Shown here one piece after another: positions 9,627-16,620 of a stretch of DNA of 64,000 nt. This DNA is from Fibrobacter sp. Its GTDB lineage: Bacteria > Fibrobacterota > Fibrobacteria > Fibrobacterales > Fibrobacteraceae. The stretch covers positions 1 to 64,000 of the forward strand of contig NZ_JAFWOM010000059.1 in assembly GCF_017545445.1 (NCBI RefSeq), read 5' to 3'. Position 1 is the stretch's first letter, and the number at the start of each line of letters is the position of its first letter. Both the position numbers and the translations under genes were made by a program. Under the pieces are notes generated by a model that was not told the origin of the DNA, did no database searches, and was given only the letters and a program-made list of their open reading frames with translations.

Positions 9627-10694
9627 ATGGGTAAGCTGAAAGTCGTAGTCGGCATGAGCGGTGGCGTGGATTCGTCCGTGGCCGCATTGCTTTTGCAACA
9701 GCAGGGCTACGAAGTCGTGGGCGTGACGCTTCGCGTTTTACCCGATGTCGGCGGAACTTTTGACCCTGAAAACGACACGAGCGTCGTACGGGCGCGGGCA
9801 ATTGCCGAAAAGCTTGGCATCGAGCATCATGTGGCGAATTGTGCGGACGCTTTTACGGGCGAGGTCCTTAAACGTTGCCATGCGGATTTTGCTCATGCTC
9901 GGACGCCGAACCCTTGCTGTTACTGCAATCGCTTTATCAAGTTCGGCTGGATGATGGATTATGCGAAGTCGCTTGGGGCTGACTTTTTAGCGACGGGGCA
10001 TTATGTGCGTATTGAAGATGTTGATGGAACGCGTAGGCTTTTGCGTGGTCGAGACCCCGGCAAGGATCAGAGCTATTTTTTATTTTGGGTTCCCGATGAA
10101 CGCCGCAATCACGTGCTTACGCCGCTCGGAACGTACGTGAAAAGCGAAGTCCGCGAAATTGCGGAACAGAACGGCTTTGTGAATGCCAAAGCAGGCGACA
10201 GTCAGGACATTTGCTTTGACATTTACGGTTCGCAATACACTGAATTTTTGAAGGACCGCTTTGGCGAGATGACTCGTGCGGGCCGCTTTGTCGATGAAAA
10301 CGGCAAGGTGTGGAATACGCACGACGGCTTCCATAAATATACGGTCGGGCAGCGCAAAGGCCTCGGTGTTGCGATTGGCGTGCCTGCATTCGTGAAGCAC
10401 GTCGATCCGGAAACGGGCGATATTCTCGTGACTGGCGACAAGTCGTCGGTTTGCTTTGACCGTGTTGAAATGGTGAATTGCGAATGGCACGGTAGGCCGC
10501 ATGCAATTGGTGATACGTTCCTCGCCGAGGGGATGGTGCGTTACCGCCAGCGTCCGGTCGCTTGCAATGTGACGATTGTCGATGAAAATAAAGCTGTCGC
10601 CATTTTTGATGAACCGCTCTTTGCCGTGACTCCCGGACAGTGTGCCGTCTTTTACGATGGAGACATAGTTCTTGGTGGCGGACAGATTGTGTAA
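9627..10694 (+). CDS. mnmA: tRNA-specific 2-thiouridylase MnmA (first copy)
   Basis: MnmA adenylates U34 of Lys, Glu and Gln tRNAs and replaces the 2-oxygen with sulfur. The 355-residue protein has the PP-loop SGGVDSS (residues 11-17), TPNPCCYCN with a C97-x-x-C100 pair, ATGHY, and SQDIC with C196. The C100 and C196 spacing matches the two catalytic cysteines of E. coli MnmA (102 and 199). The extra C97 replaces the usual Asp of NPDxxC, giving a potential three-cysteine iron-sulfur site. The ATG at 9627 lies after a weak GCTGAGG motif. It stands alone between repeat-rich gaps. A second MnmA homologue lies at 50217-51317; this copy is the more canonical at the second cysteine. Family assignment is secure; which copy serves U34 is not. 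Confidence 0.9.
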   Translation: MGKLKVVVGMSGGVDSSVAALLLQQQGYEVVGVTLRVLPDVGGTFDPENDTSVVRARAIAEKLGIEHHVANCADAFTGEVLKRCHADFAHARTPNPCCYCNRFIKFGWMMDYAKSLGADFLATGHYVRIEDVDGTRRLLRGRDPGKDQSYFLFWVPDERRNHVLTPLGTYVKSEVREIAEQNGFVNAKAGDSQDICFDIYGSQYTEFLKDRFGEMTRAGRFVDENGKVWNTHDGFHKYTVGQRKGLGVAIGVPAFVKHVDPETGDILVTGDKSSVCFDRVEMVNCEWHGRPHAIGDTFLAEGMVRYRQRPVACNVTIVDENKAVAIFDEPLFAVTPGQCAVFYDGDIVLGGGQIV

Positions 10695-10730
10695 TTGAAG
10701 TATGGGGGTATAGGACGGTGCGTTGCAGCC

Positions 10731-10760
10731 CTCCTCGCAGATACGGAACCCCCTCACGTT
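10731..10760 (+). repeat. 30-bp direct repeat, copy 1
   Basis: CTCCTCGCAGATACGGAAC followed by CCC-rich sequence and CGTT. The same element recurs at 12769-12798 with about four mismatches, so the pair brackets the CE6 gene. Both copies are followed by short tandem CTAAC/CTAAT units. Confidence 0.6.
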
Positions 10761-10785
10761 CCTACCACCTAACTCCTAATTCTCA

Positions 10786-10811
10786 TTGACAAAACATCCA
10801 TAATATATGGA
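10786..10811 (+). promoter_or_regulatory. TTGACA element and TCCATA palindrome upstream of the CE6 gene
   Basis: A TTGACA (10786-10791) leads into the perfect palindrome TCCATAATATATGGA (10797-10811). A very similar TTGACAAAAAATCCATAA lies upstream of the GH43 gene at 16512. ATGGATAA/TTATCCAT motifs also occur before several other enzyme genes of this cluster, so this may be a shared operator. No clean -10 is visible at the right spacing. Confidence 0.35.
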
Positions 10812-10885
10812 CCCGATTGCGGTTCAGTTGGCTTTGTTTGAGGATAATTTTAAATAGGTGAAATTTTGGATGAAGGGATAACACT

Positions 10886-12538
10886 ATGAGCGTGGAAATT
10901 CTTAAAAAATTTGTGGCGGTCGCAGGCGCTGCGGCTGGCCTTTCTCTGTTTGCGGTTTCGGGTGCTGTTGCGGCTCCGAACCCGAACTTCCATATTTATA
11001 TTGCTTACGGACAGTCCAACATGGCGGGTAACGGCGATATCGTTCCTGCCGAAGACCAGGCGACTGAACCCAAGAACTTCATTATGCTTGCGTCGCACAC
11101 GGCAAATGCAAGCCAGCGTAGTGGCAAGACGACGCAGTCCATCAAGGCTGGTGAATGGGCGGCTGCAATTCCGCCGATGTTCCATGCGTTCGAGAATCTT
11201 TCTCCGGCGGACTATTTTGGCCGTGCGATGGTGGATTCCCTGCCGGGCGTGACCGTGGGCATTATTCCGGTTGCTATCGGTGCGGTGAGCATCAGGGCTT
11301 TTGACAAGGACCAGTACGAGGCGTACTTCAGGGGTGATGGCAAGGACATCATGTCCTGGGGTTGGCCAAAGGACTACGACAACAACCCTCCGGGACGTAT
11401 TCTGGAACTCGCCAAGAAGGCAAAGGAAGTGGGCGTTATCAAGGGTTTCATCTTCCATCAGGGTGAAAGTGACGGTACCGACGACAACTGGCGTAAAACG
11501 GTCTATAAGACTTACAAGGACGTGATTGACGCTCTTGGCTTGGACGAAAACGAAGTTCCGTTCGTGGCGGGCGAATTGCTCCAGGAAGGCAACAACTGCT
11601 GCGGAAGCAAAAATGGCGGCATCGCGCAGCTCAAGAATAACTTCAAAAAGTTTGGCTTGGCCTCTTCCAAGGGCTTGCAGGGCAATGGCAAGGACCCTTA
11701 CCACTTTGGCCGTGCAGGCGTGATTGAATTGGGCCGCCGCTACTGCTCCGAAATGCTCAAGCTCATCGACAAGACGATCGACCCGAACGCACCGGCGGTG
11801 AATCTGGTGGATCCGAGCAAATCGACCGTTCCTGATGAACCGCCTGAGGAATACGGCCCTTATACCGAAGTGATTGCAATTCCTGGCAAGGTTCAGGCTG
11901 AAAACTACAACAAGGGCGGTGCTGAAGTCGCCTATCATGACGAAAGCAAGGGCAACGAAGGTGGCAAGCTCCGCAAGGACGACGTGGATATTTACCAGCC
12001 GAACATGGGGATTACTGTGGGGCACAACCAAAAGGGTGAATGGCTCAAGTATTCCGTGAAGGTCGAAGCCGACGGCGATTACGAAATTTCTGCCCTTGTT
12101 GCAGGTGAAAATGGAACCGGCAGCTTTGTACTTTATATAGATAGTGTAAAAATTGGTACAGAAATCGTGAATGACGGCAAGGGTTTTGAAACGTTCTCTG
12201 AAGTGAGCGGTGGCAAGGTGACCTTGAAAAAAGGCGAACACGAATTGAAACTTGAAATCACAAACGACTGGATTGATATCGACTATGTTGAATTCAAGGC
12301 TGTCAAGGAATCCGATGCTATTGCGAATGTCCGCTATAACATGACTGAAGCCGAAAGTAGCTTTAGCGTGTATGACATGCACGGCAAAAAGCTGGGCTCG
12401 TTTACCGCCAAGGGAATGGCCGACGCGATGAATTGCGTGAAGGCCGATGCAAAGCTCCGCAACCAAGCTCAAGGCGTGTTCTTTGTCCGCAAGAATGGCC
12501 AAAACCTCATGACTAAGAAGGTGGTTGTTTATGAATAG
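10886..12538 (+). CDS. Carbohydrate esterase family 6 acetylxylan esterase with CBM6 and basic C-terminal domain
   Basis: A secreted 550-residue enzyme. After a signal peptide (about 1-30) comes a SGNH/SASA hydrolase domain (about 33-300). It has the nucleophile motif YGQSNMAG (Ser44), the conserved FHQGESD block and DPYHF, which supplies the catalytic Asp/His. CE6 enzymes remove acetyl groups from xylan. A CBM6 module (about 329-474) with IPGKVQAENYN and GEWLKYSV should bind xylan or cellulose chains. The last 65-70 residues form the basic C-terminal domain (SVYDMHGKKLG then GVFFVRK) shared by other enzymes here and resembling a type IX sorting signal. The ATG at 10886 follows GAAGGGATAACACT. 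The gene overlaps the start of a tiny membrane-protein gene. F. succinogenes is known to have CE6 acetylxylan esterases with CBM6; which paralogue this is cannot be told by eye. Confidence 0.85.
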   Translation: MSVEILKKFVAVAGAAAGLSLFAVSGAVAAPNPNFHIYIAYGQSNMAGNGDIVPAEDQATEPKNFIMLASHTANASQRSGKTTQSIKAGEWAAAIPPMFHAFENLSPADYFGRAMVDSLPGVTVGIIPVAIGAVSIRAFDKDQYEAYFRGDGKDIMSWGWPKDYDNNPPGRILELAKKAKEVGVIKGFIFHQGESDGTDDNWRKTVYKTYKDVIDALGLDENEVPFVAGELLQEGNNCCGSKNGGIAQLKNNFKKFGLASSKGLQGNGKDPYHFGRAGVIELGRRYCSEMLKLIDKTIDPNAPAVNLVDPSKSTVPDEPPEEYGPYTEVIAIPGKVQAENYNKGGAEVAYHDESKGNEGGKLRKDDVDIYQPNMGITVGHNQKGEWLKYSVKVEADGDYEISALVAGENGTGSFVLYIDSVKIGTEIVNDGKGFETFSEVSGGKVTLKKGEHELKLEITNDWIDIDYVEFKAVKESDAIANVRYNMTEAESSFSVYDMHGKKLGSFTAKGMADAMNCVKADAKLRNQAQGVFFVRKNGQNLMTKKVVVYE

Positions 12539-12614
12539 TAAGGAACTTGCAATCGTAAAGCAGATAGCATTCTTTGCTATTGTAGCTGTAGTACTTGGAT
12601 TTGTTTACGGCTGA
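12531..12614 (+). CDS. Putative 27-residue single-pass membrane protein
   Basis: An ATG at 12531, overlapping the last codons of the CE6 gene in another frame, opens a short frame of 27 residues. It encodes a charged N-terminus (MNSKELAIVKQ) and a hydrophobic segment of about 15 residues ending VYG. An AAGGTGG motif lies 8 nt before the ATG, and a strong terminator begins 30 nt after the stop. Together these suggest a real, translationally coupled small protein. No family is recognised and the function is unknown. It could still be a chance frame. Confidence 0.5.
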   Translation: MNSKELAIVKQIAFFAIVAVVLGFVYG

Positions 12615-12643
12615 GTTTATCAAAATTCGTATGACTCCTATAA

Positions 12644-12671
12644 AAGGCCTCGGCGAAAGCCGGGGCCTTTT
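12644..12671 (+). terminator. Strong intrinsic terminator of the CE6 operon
   Basis: AAGGCCTCGGC pairs with GCCGGGGCCTT (11 bp, one T-G pair) around a GAAA tetraloop, followed by a short T-run. Confidence 0.85.
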
Positions 12672-12713
12672 GCGTGCGAGACTAAAGTAAAGTGGTTCTC
12701 TTCGCATTGTCCT

Positions 12714-12752
12714 CCCCGGCCTAAGGTCCCTGAGCCTGTCGAAGGGCCGGGG
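12714..12752. repeat. GC-rich REP-like hairpin
   Basis: CCCCGGCC pairs with GGCCGGGG, enclosing GGTCCCTGAGCCTGTCGAAG. The enclosed CTGAGCCTGTCGAAG motif is a dispersed repeat seen in many bacterial genomes. Confidence 0.5.
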
Positions 12753-12768
12753 ACCTCCTTACACGATA

Positions 12769-12837
12769 CTCCTCGCAGATACGGAACACCCTTGCGTTTT
12801 CTAACCACTAATCACTAACCTCTAATCACTAATCACT
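12769..12837. repeat. 30-bp direct repeat copy 2 plus AATCACT tandem units
   Basis: Copy 2 of the element at 10731 (12769-12798). It is followed by CTAACCACT, AATCACT, AACCT, CTAATCACT and AATCACT, a degenerate 7-9 bp tandem array of the family found in other gaps of this window. Confidence 0.6.
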
Positions 12838-12846
12838 TTTACAAAC

Positions 12847-12874
12847 AAAAATCCCCCGACCTTGTTGATCGGGG
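12847..12874 (-). terminator. Intrinsic terminator of the first minus-strand CE1 gene
   Basis: Read on the minus strand, CCCCGATC pairs with GGTCGGGG around AACAA and runs into ATTTTTG. It lies about 35 nt beyond the stop codon at 12909. Confidence 0.75.
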
Positions 12875-12908
12875 AAATGTCGCAAATGACTTTAATTGTT
12901 TTCTGCAA

Positions 12909-14387
12909 TTACGGGAGGCTGAACTGCTTCACGAAGTTCCATGCCTTTTGCGGGTCACCTTCGTTATGGTCGGTGTTCAGAATGCAAAGACCGACTATTG
13001 CACCGCCTTCGCAGTTTTCGTAATATCTGCAACCGTCTTTTTCAACGTAGTTTCCAGAGCAATGGTCAAGTTCTGCCCATTTTGCGAAGGTGGGTTCTGC
13101 TCCCAAGAACGTTATAGGCATTGTTTCGATAATCTGGGAGAGACCGCCGCCGTAAGAAACGACACCGTCGTTTGTGCTGCGGAAGTTGAGAATCGGGAAC
13201 GGACGTGCCGGATTGCATTTGCCTGCATCGACAATTTCCTTGGTGAGGTCGAATGCAGAAGGAGCGGCTGCCGCGATGACATCGGCGAGGACGCAACCGG
13301 CATAGTTGGACATGCCGCCGCCCATCGACCAGCCTGCAGCGTAGATGCGCTTCGGATCGACGCAAGCCTTTTCGGTGAGTTCCTTGATGAAATTGCGGGT
13401 GAACTGAACGTCGTCAGCGGTGGTGCAGCACGGACCTACGTTCCATGCCTGTCCCATGCCCGGGCTTTCGATGCCGTCCGGGAAAATATTGATGGCTCCA
13501 TCGGCAAGGGCGACCTTTGCAATCTTGGATTCATTTGCCCAGTCAGAGGCGCTGCCAAAGATTTGGTGGTAGTTGATGAGCATTGGAACGGGCTTGTCGC
13601 CAGCAAAGTTCGATGGGAACTTTACGATGACTTTGCGGCCATCGACCATGATTTCCGTATCGCCCTTGATGGCCTTGGCGGCGCAGTCGATGACGCTGCT
13701 CGAAGAAACTGTTTCGCTGCTGGATTCCGGTTCAGGAGCTGCAGATGAACTGGAGGGGGCTTCAATGGCGCTGGACAATGCTGTGGTGCTAGATGAAACA
13801 GGATCGTTTACACCAGGGGTCATTTTGATAAGGATAACTTCCTTTTCGGCCTTCATGGTGTAAGTGGTGTCCCTGAAGCCATCTTTCGAGAAGTTGAAGA
13901 TCGGCAGCGGGTCGCCTTCCTTAAGGAGCGTTACCGTGTCTCCGAGCTTATAGGTGTCGTGGTGTCCGTCGGCATTGATGCGGAGATATTTGGCTCCCTT
14001 GATGGAACTCTTGTTCAGATCGAAACTTGCGGAACGGCGCATGTTGTGCATGGTCTTGGAGTAGGCGACCTTGCCGAGAGCATCCATGACAGACACGGTA
14101 ATCGTGTTTGCATTCATTCCAGAAATGCTGATGACATTGTTGTAGAATTGGATATTCGCTCTTGTCGTGCGCTTATTGTGTATGGCGTCGGTTTCATCGG
14201 TGATGCTGAATGAACCACCATCGTTAGTGGCTACATTGACACTCGGATAGTTCGGGGATGTAATTTTTACGCCAGCAATTGGCTGTCCCACGTCTGAGAC
14301 AACGATACCATCGATGGTCCATGCAAATGACAGAGAGCTAAGTGCTGCAATTGCTCCTGCAAAAACCATGAATTTGGACATGGTCAT
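12909..14387 (-). CDS. Secreted CE1-like esterase (feruloyl/acetyl esterase or PHB-depolymerase fold)
   Basis: The 492-residue product has a signal peptide (about 1-22), then a carboxypeptidase-regulatory-like beta domain (about 23-90) with GQPIAGVKI. A segment VSVMDALGKV ... GAKYLRINADG (about 105-155) looks like the C-terminal domain of neighbouring enzymes. A Ser-rich linker (about 200-235) leads to an alpha/beta-hydrolase domain (about 240-492). The nucleophile is in GWSMGGG (Ser about 354), the acid probably in RSTNDGV and the base in NTDHNEGD. CE1 members of this shape cleave feruloyl or acetyl esters of arabinoxylan. The start has a good AAGGAG site, with the same leader as its paralogue at 14804-16318. 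It lacks CBM6 and the usual C-terminal domain. The exact substrate is not predictable by eye. Confidence 0.75.
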   Translation of the reverse strand: MTMSKFMVFAGAIAALSSLSFAWTIDGIVVSDVGQPIAGVKITSPNYPSVNVATNDGGSFSITDETDAIHNKRTTRANIQFYNNVISISGMNANTITVSVMDALGKVAYSKTMHNMRRSASFDLNKSSIKGAKYLRINADGHHDTYKLGDTVTLLKEGDPLPIFNFSKDGFRDTTYTMKAEKEVILIKMTPGVNDPVSSSTTALSSAIEAPSSSSAAPEPESSSETVSSSSVIDCAAKAIKGDTEIMVDGRKVIVKFPSNFAGDKPVPMLINYHQIFGSASDWANESKIAKVALADGAINIFPDGIESPGMGQAWNVGPCCTTADDVQFTRNFIKELTEKACVDPKRIYAAGWSMGGGMSNYAGCVLADVIAAAAPSAFDLTKEIVDAGKCNPARPFPILNFRSTNDGVVSYGGGLSQIIETMPITFLGAEPTFAKWAELDHCSGNYVEKDGCRYYENCEGGAIVGLCILNTDHNEGDPQKAWNFVKQFSLP

Positions 14388-14435
14388 AGCGACTCCTTTT
14401 TTTTATTCCATCTTAATTCCACCTAAAAAATAAAG

Positions 14436-14443
14436 ATGGATAA
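14436..14443 (-). promoter_or_regulatory. TTATCCAT motif upstream of a CE1 gene
   Basis: TTATCCAT on the minus strand, about 50 nt before the start codon. It is one of several ATGGATAA-type motifs upstream of enzyme genes in this cluster (compare 10797, 16589, 21062 and 23412). Confidence 0.3.
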
Positions 14444-14529
14444 CGCGTTTCTGATATAAAATACAATTTTTACAGAAATATAAAAGGTTAAAAAGTTTCG
14501 TAAATTGATTTTTAACATAGAATCAGCCA

Positions 14530-14730
14530 ACTTCCAACTTGTCCTTTCGCTTCGCTCAAGTACCAAATGCTGGTTTCGGTCATGTCCAAGCAAGGTTGAC
14601 GCTTCGCGTCCGTGGCTGCATTTATCAAATATAAGTCCATAAATGGCTTATGCTTGAGTAAATTTGCACACTCTTGGCCGCGACGCTCAACCTACGCATT
14701 TGTCCTACTGTCTACTTCCTACTAACCACC
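14530..14730. repeat. Composite intergenic repeat (about 200 bp)
   Basis: It contains CGCTTCGCTCAAGTACCAAATGCT, described here as CGCTTCGCTCA plus TACCAAAT, and then CGCATTTGTCCTACTG, TCTACTTCCTACTAACCACC. The same order of elements recurs at 23285-23408. No gene is visible in the gap 14388-14803. Confidence 0.55.
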
Positions 14731-14744
14731 ATTGACCAAAAAAT

Positions 14745-14773
14745 AAATCGCCCCAGGATGCCTAGAGCGATTT
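14745..14773 (-). terminator. Terminator of the second minus-strand CE1 gene
   Basis: On the minus strand, AAATCGC pairs with GCGATTT around a 15-nt loop and runs into ATTTTTTGG. It lies 31 nt beyond the stop codon at 14804. Confidence 0.6.
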
Positions 14774-14803
14774 TTGGTGTAGTGTATAGAATTATGAATG
14801 AAA

Positions 14804-16318
14804 TTACTTCACGAAGCTAGCCGGGAGCGTGAACTGTTTGAGGAACGGCCAGCCGATGTTGCCGTCGCCCTGTTCGTGGCCACCACCCTGCTTGGTGCAG
14901 AGCACGACCTTTACGCCGTCCTTGCAGTTGGAGTATTCGTCGCAACCATCTTTGTTCTTGGACGGAGAGCCGGTGCAACCGTCTGCGTCTGCCCAGAACT
15001 TGAAGGTGCCTTCGGCGCCGAGGAAGTTCAAACCGTCGTTGAAGCCACTATCGCCACCACCGTAACGGCAGACGTTGTCTCCAGTACCGCGGAAGTTGAT
15101 GACAGAAATCGGACGCGCTTTCGTGCACTTGGCGCTGTTGGTCTTGTTCAGGTCCATAGCTGCCGGAGCAACTGCGGCGAAGACATCGGACATCATGCAA
15201 GCCACGTGGTTACTCATACCGCCACCCATCGAGAAGCCAGCTGCGTAGATACGCTGCGGGTCGATGCAGGCTTTTTCTCTGACATACTTGATCATTTCGC
15301 GAGTGAACTCAAGGTCATCGTCGTTGGAACAGCATGGACCGACGTTCCAGCCCGGGCCCATCGTTTTGGTGGTGCCTTGTGGGTAGAGCGAGATGACGCC
15401 TTCTTTATCGGTGAGTGCTTTGTACTTCGTATCTCTCATCTGCCCTTCGCTGTTACCACCGATCGGGTGGTAGTCAATAAGCAGCGGGACGGGCTTGTCG
15501 CCCTTATAGGCGCTCGGCACATGCATGATGAACTTGCGGGGACCTGAACTGCCTTTGACGGTCAAGGTTACCGTCTCGTCTTTGCCGGACTGTGCAGTCT
15601 TGCCAGCGCAGTCAACGATGACTTGTTGTATTTCGGCAGAAGAAGATTCTGCTGTTTGTTCCGAAGAACTGGATTTTTCTTCGACCTTGGCAGAAGAACT
15701 TTCAGGTTTAGAATCCGAACTGGTCGGTTCGTTCGAGCCTCTTGTCATCTTGACTTGGACGTCGGTTTCGACTTCGGCCTTGGCCTGGTAAGTGGCGTTC
15801 TTGTAACCGTCCAATGAGAACTGCAAGAACGGCAGCGGGTCGCCTTCCTTCATGAGCGAAACCGTCTTGCCAAGCTGGTAGGTGGCACCTTTGCCGTCAA
15901 CATTGATGCGGAGGAACTTGGCGCCCTTGGCGGTGCTCTTGTTCAGGTCAAAAGTCATGAACCCGTTGACGTAGTGCTGCGTCTGGGATGCGCAAACTTT
16001 GCCGAGTGCATCCATCACGGACACGGTGACGGTCTGGGCCTTGATGCCGGAAATGGTAATGATGTTGTTGCTGAAACCGATGGTAGCCTTGGCTGCCATT
16101 GCGGAGTGCAAACCGGCGCTCTCGTTAGAGATTGTAAATGTACCGTCTGCACCTGATGTGGATTCTACACCCGCATAGTTGAAAGATGTAATCTTGACAC
16201 CGGAAAGTGCTCGGCCCGAACCTTCTGAGGTGATTGTGCCGCTTACGCTCCAGGCGAATGCCATAGAGCTAAGCGCTGCGATTGATCCTGCAAATGCCAT
16301 GGATTTGAACATGGTCAT
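14804..16318 (-). CDS. Secreted CE1-like esterase, paralogue of the preceding gene
   Basis: At 504 residues it has the same architecture as the gene at 12909-14387. The parts are a signal peptide, a regulatory-like beta domain with GRALSGVKI, an internal VSVMDALGKV ... GAKFLRINVDG segment, a Ser/Glu linker (about 205-235) and an alpha/beta-hydrolase. The nucleophile is in GFSMGGG (Ser about 363), with an Asp in RGTGDNV and His in GGGHEQGD. Many cysteines in the catalytic half (including GPCCSNDD and DADGC) suggest disulfides, consistent with an extracellular enzyme. It most resembles feruloyl esterases of CE1. The start codon and AAGGAGTCGCT leader match the sister gene, so the two arose by tandem duplication. 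Each has its own terminator. Confidence 0.75.
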   Translation of the reverse strand: MTMFKSMAFAGSIAALSSMAFAWSVSGTITSEGSGRALSGVKITSFNYAGVESTSGADGTFTISNESAGLHSAMAAKATIGFSNNIITISGIKAQTVTVSVMDALGKVCASQTQHYVNGFMTFDLNKSTAKGAKFLRINVDGKGATYQLGKTVSLMKEGDPLPFLQFSLDGYKNATYQAKAEVETDVQVKMTRGSNEPTSSDSKPESSSAKVEEKSSSSEQTAESSSAEIQQVIVDCAGKTAQSGKDETVTLTVKGSSGPRKFIMHVPSAYKGDKPVPLLIDYHPIGGNSEGQMRDTKYKALTDKEGVISLYPQGTTKTMGPGWNVGPCCSNDDDLEFTREMIKYVREKACIDPQRIYAAGFSMGGGMSNHVACMMSDVFAAVAPAAMDLNKTNSAKCTKARPISVINFRGTGDNVCRYGGGDSGFNDGLNFLGAEGTFKFWADADGCTGSPSKNKDGCDEYSNCKDGVKVVLCTKQGGGHEQGDGNIGWPFLKQFTLPASFVK

Positions 16319-16511
16319 AGCGACTCCTTTTTTTTGTTAAACGTTCCAAACATTTTGTTCACCCGGTCCAACCAAGCCCCATTTTTGCGCCAGACCTAAC
16401 CAAAATATAGATGGATGAATCGTTGGTGTTGCGAAATGGTGTTGTGAAAAAAAATAAAGCGTTGAGAAAATTGAGAAAAACCTGCCTTGCATGTAAAATA
16501 AATTAAACCTG

Positions 16512-16596
16512 TTGACAAAAAATCCATAAAAAGGGGTCGATGCTTTGTAAATAGTTGCTGTAAACGGGGTAAATTATAATTGTAGAACTTATCCAT
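16512..16596 (+). promoter_or_regulatory. Upstream region of the GH43 gene: TTGACA element and TTATCCAT motif
   Basis: TTGACAAAAAATCCATAA at 16512-16529 closely matches the element before the CE6 gene (10786). A TTATCCAT lies at 16589-16596, just before the ribosome-binding site. The divergent CE1 gene has ATGGATGA at 16411. These may be promoter/operator elements shared by the cluster. Confidence 0.35.
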
Positions 16597-16620
16597 TTTA
16601 GGTTGGAAAAAGGAGTGTCT

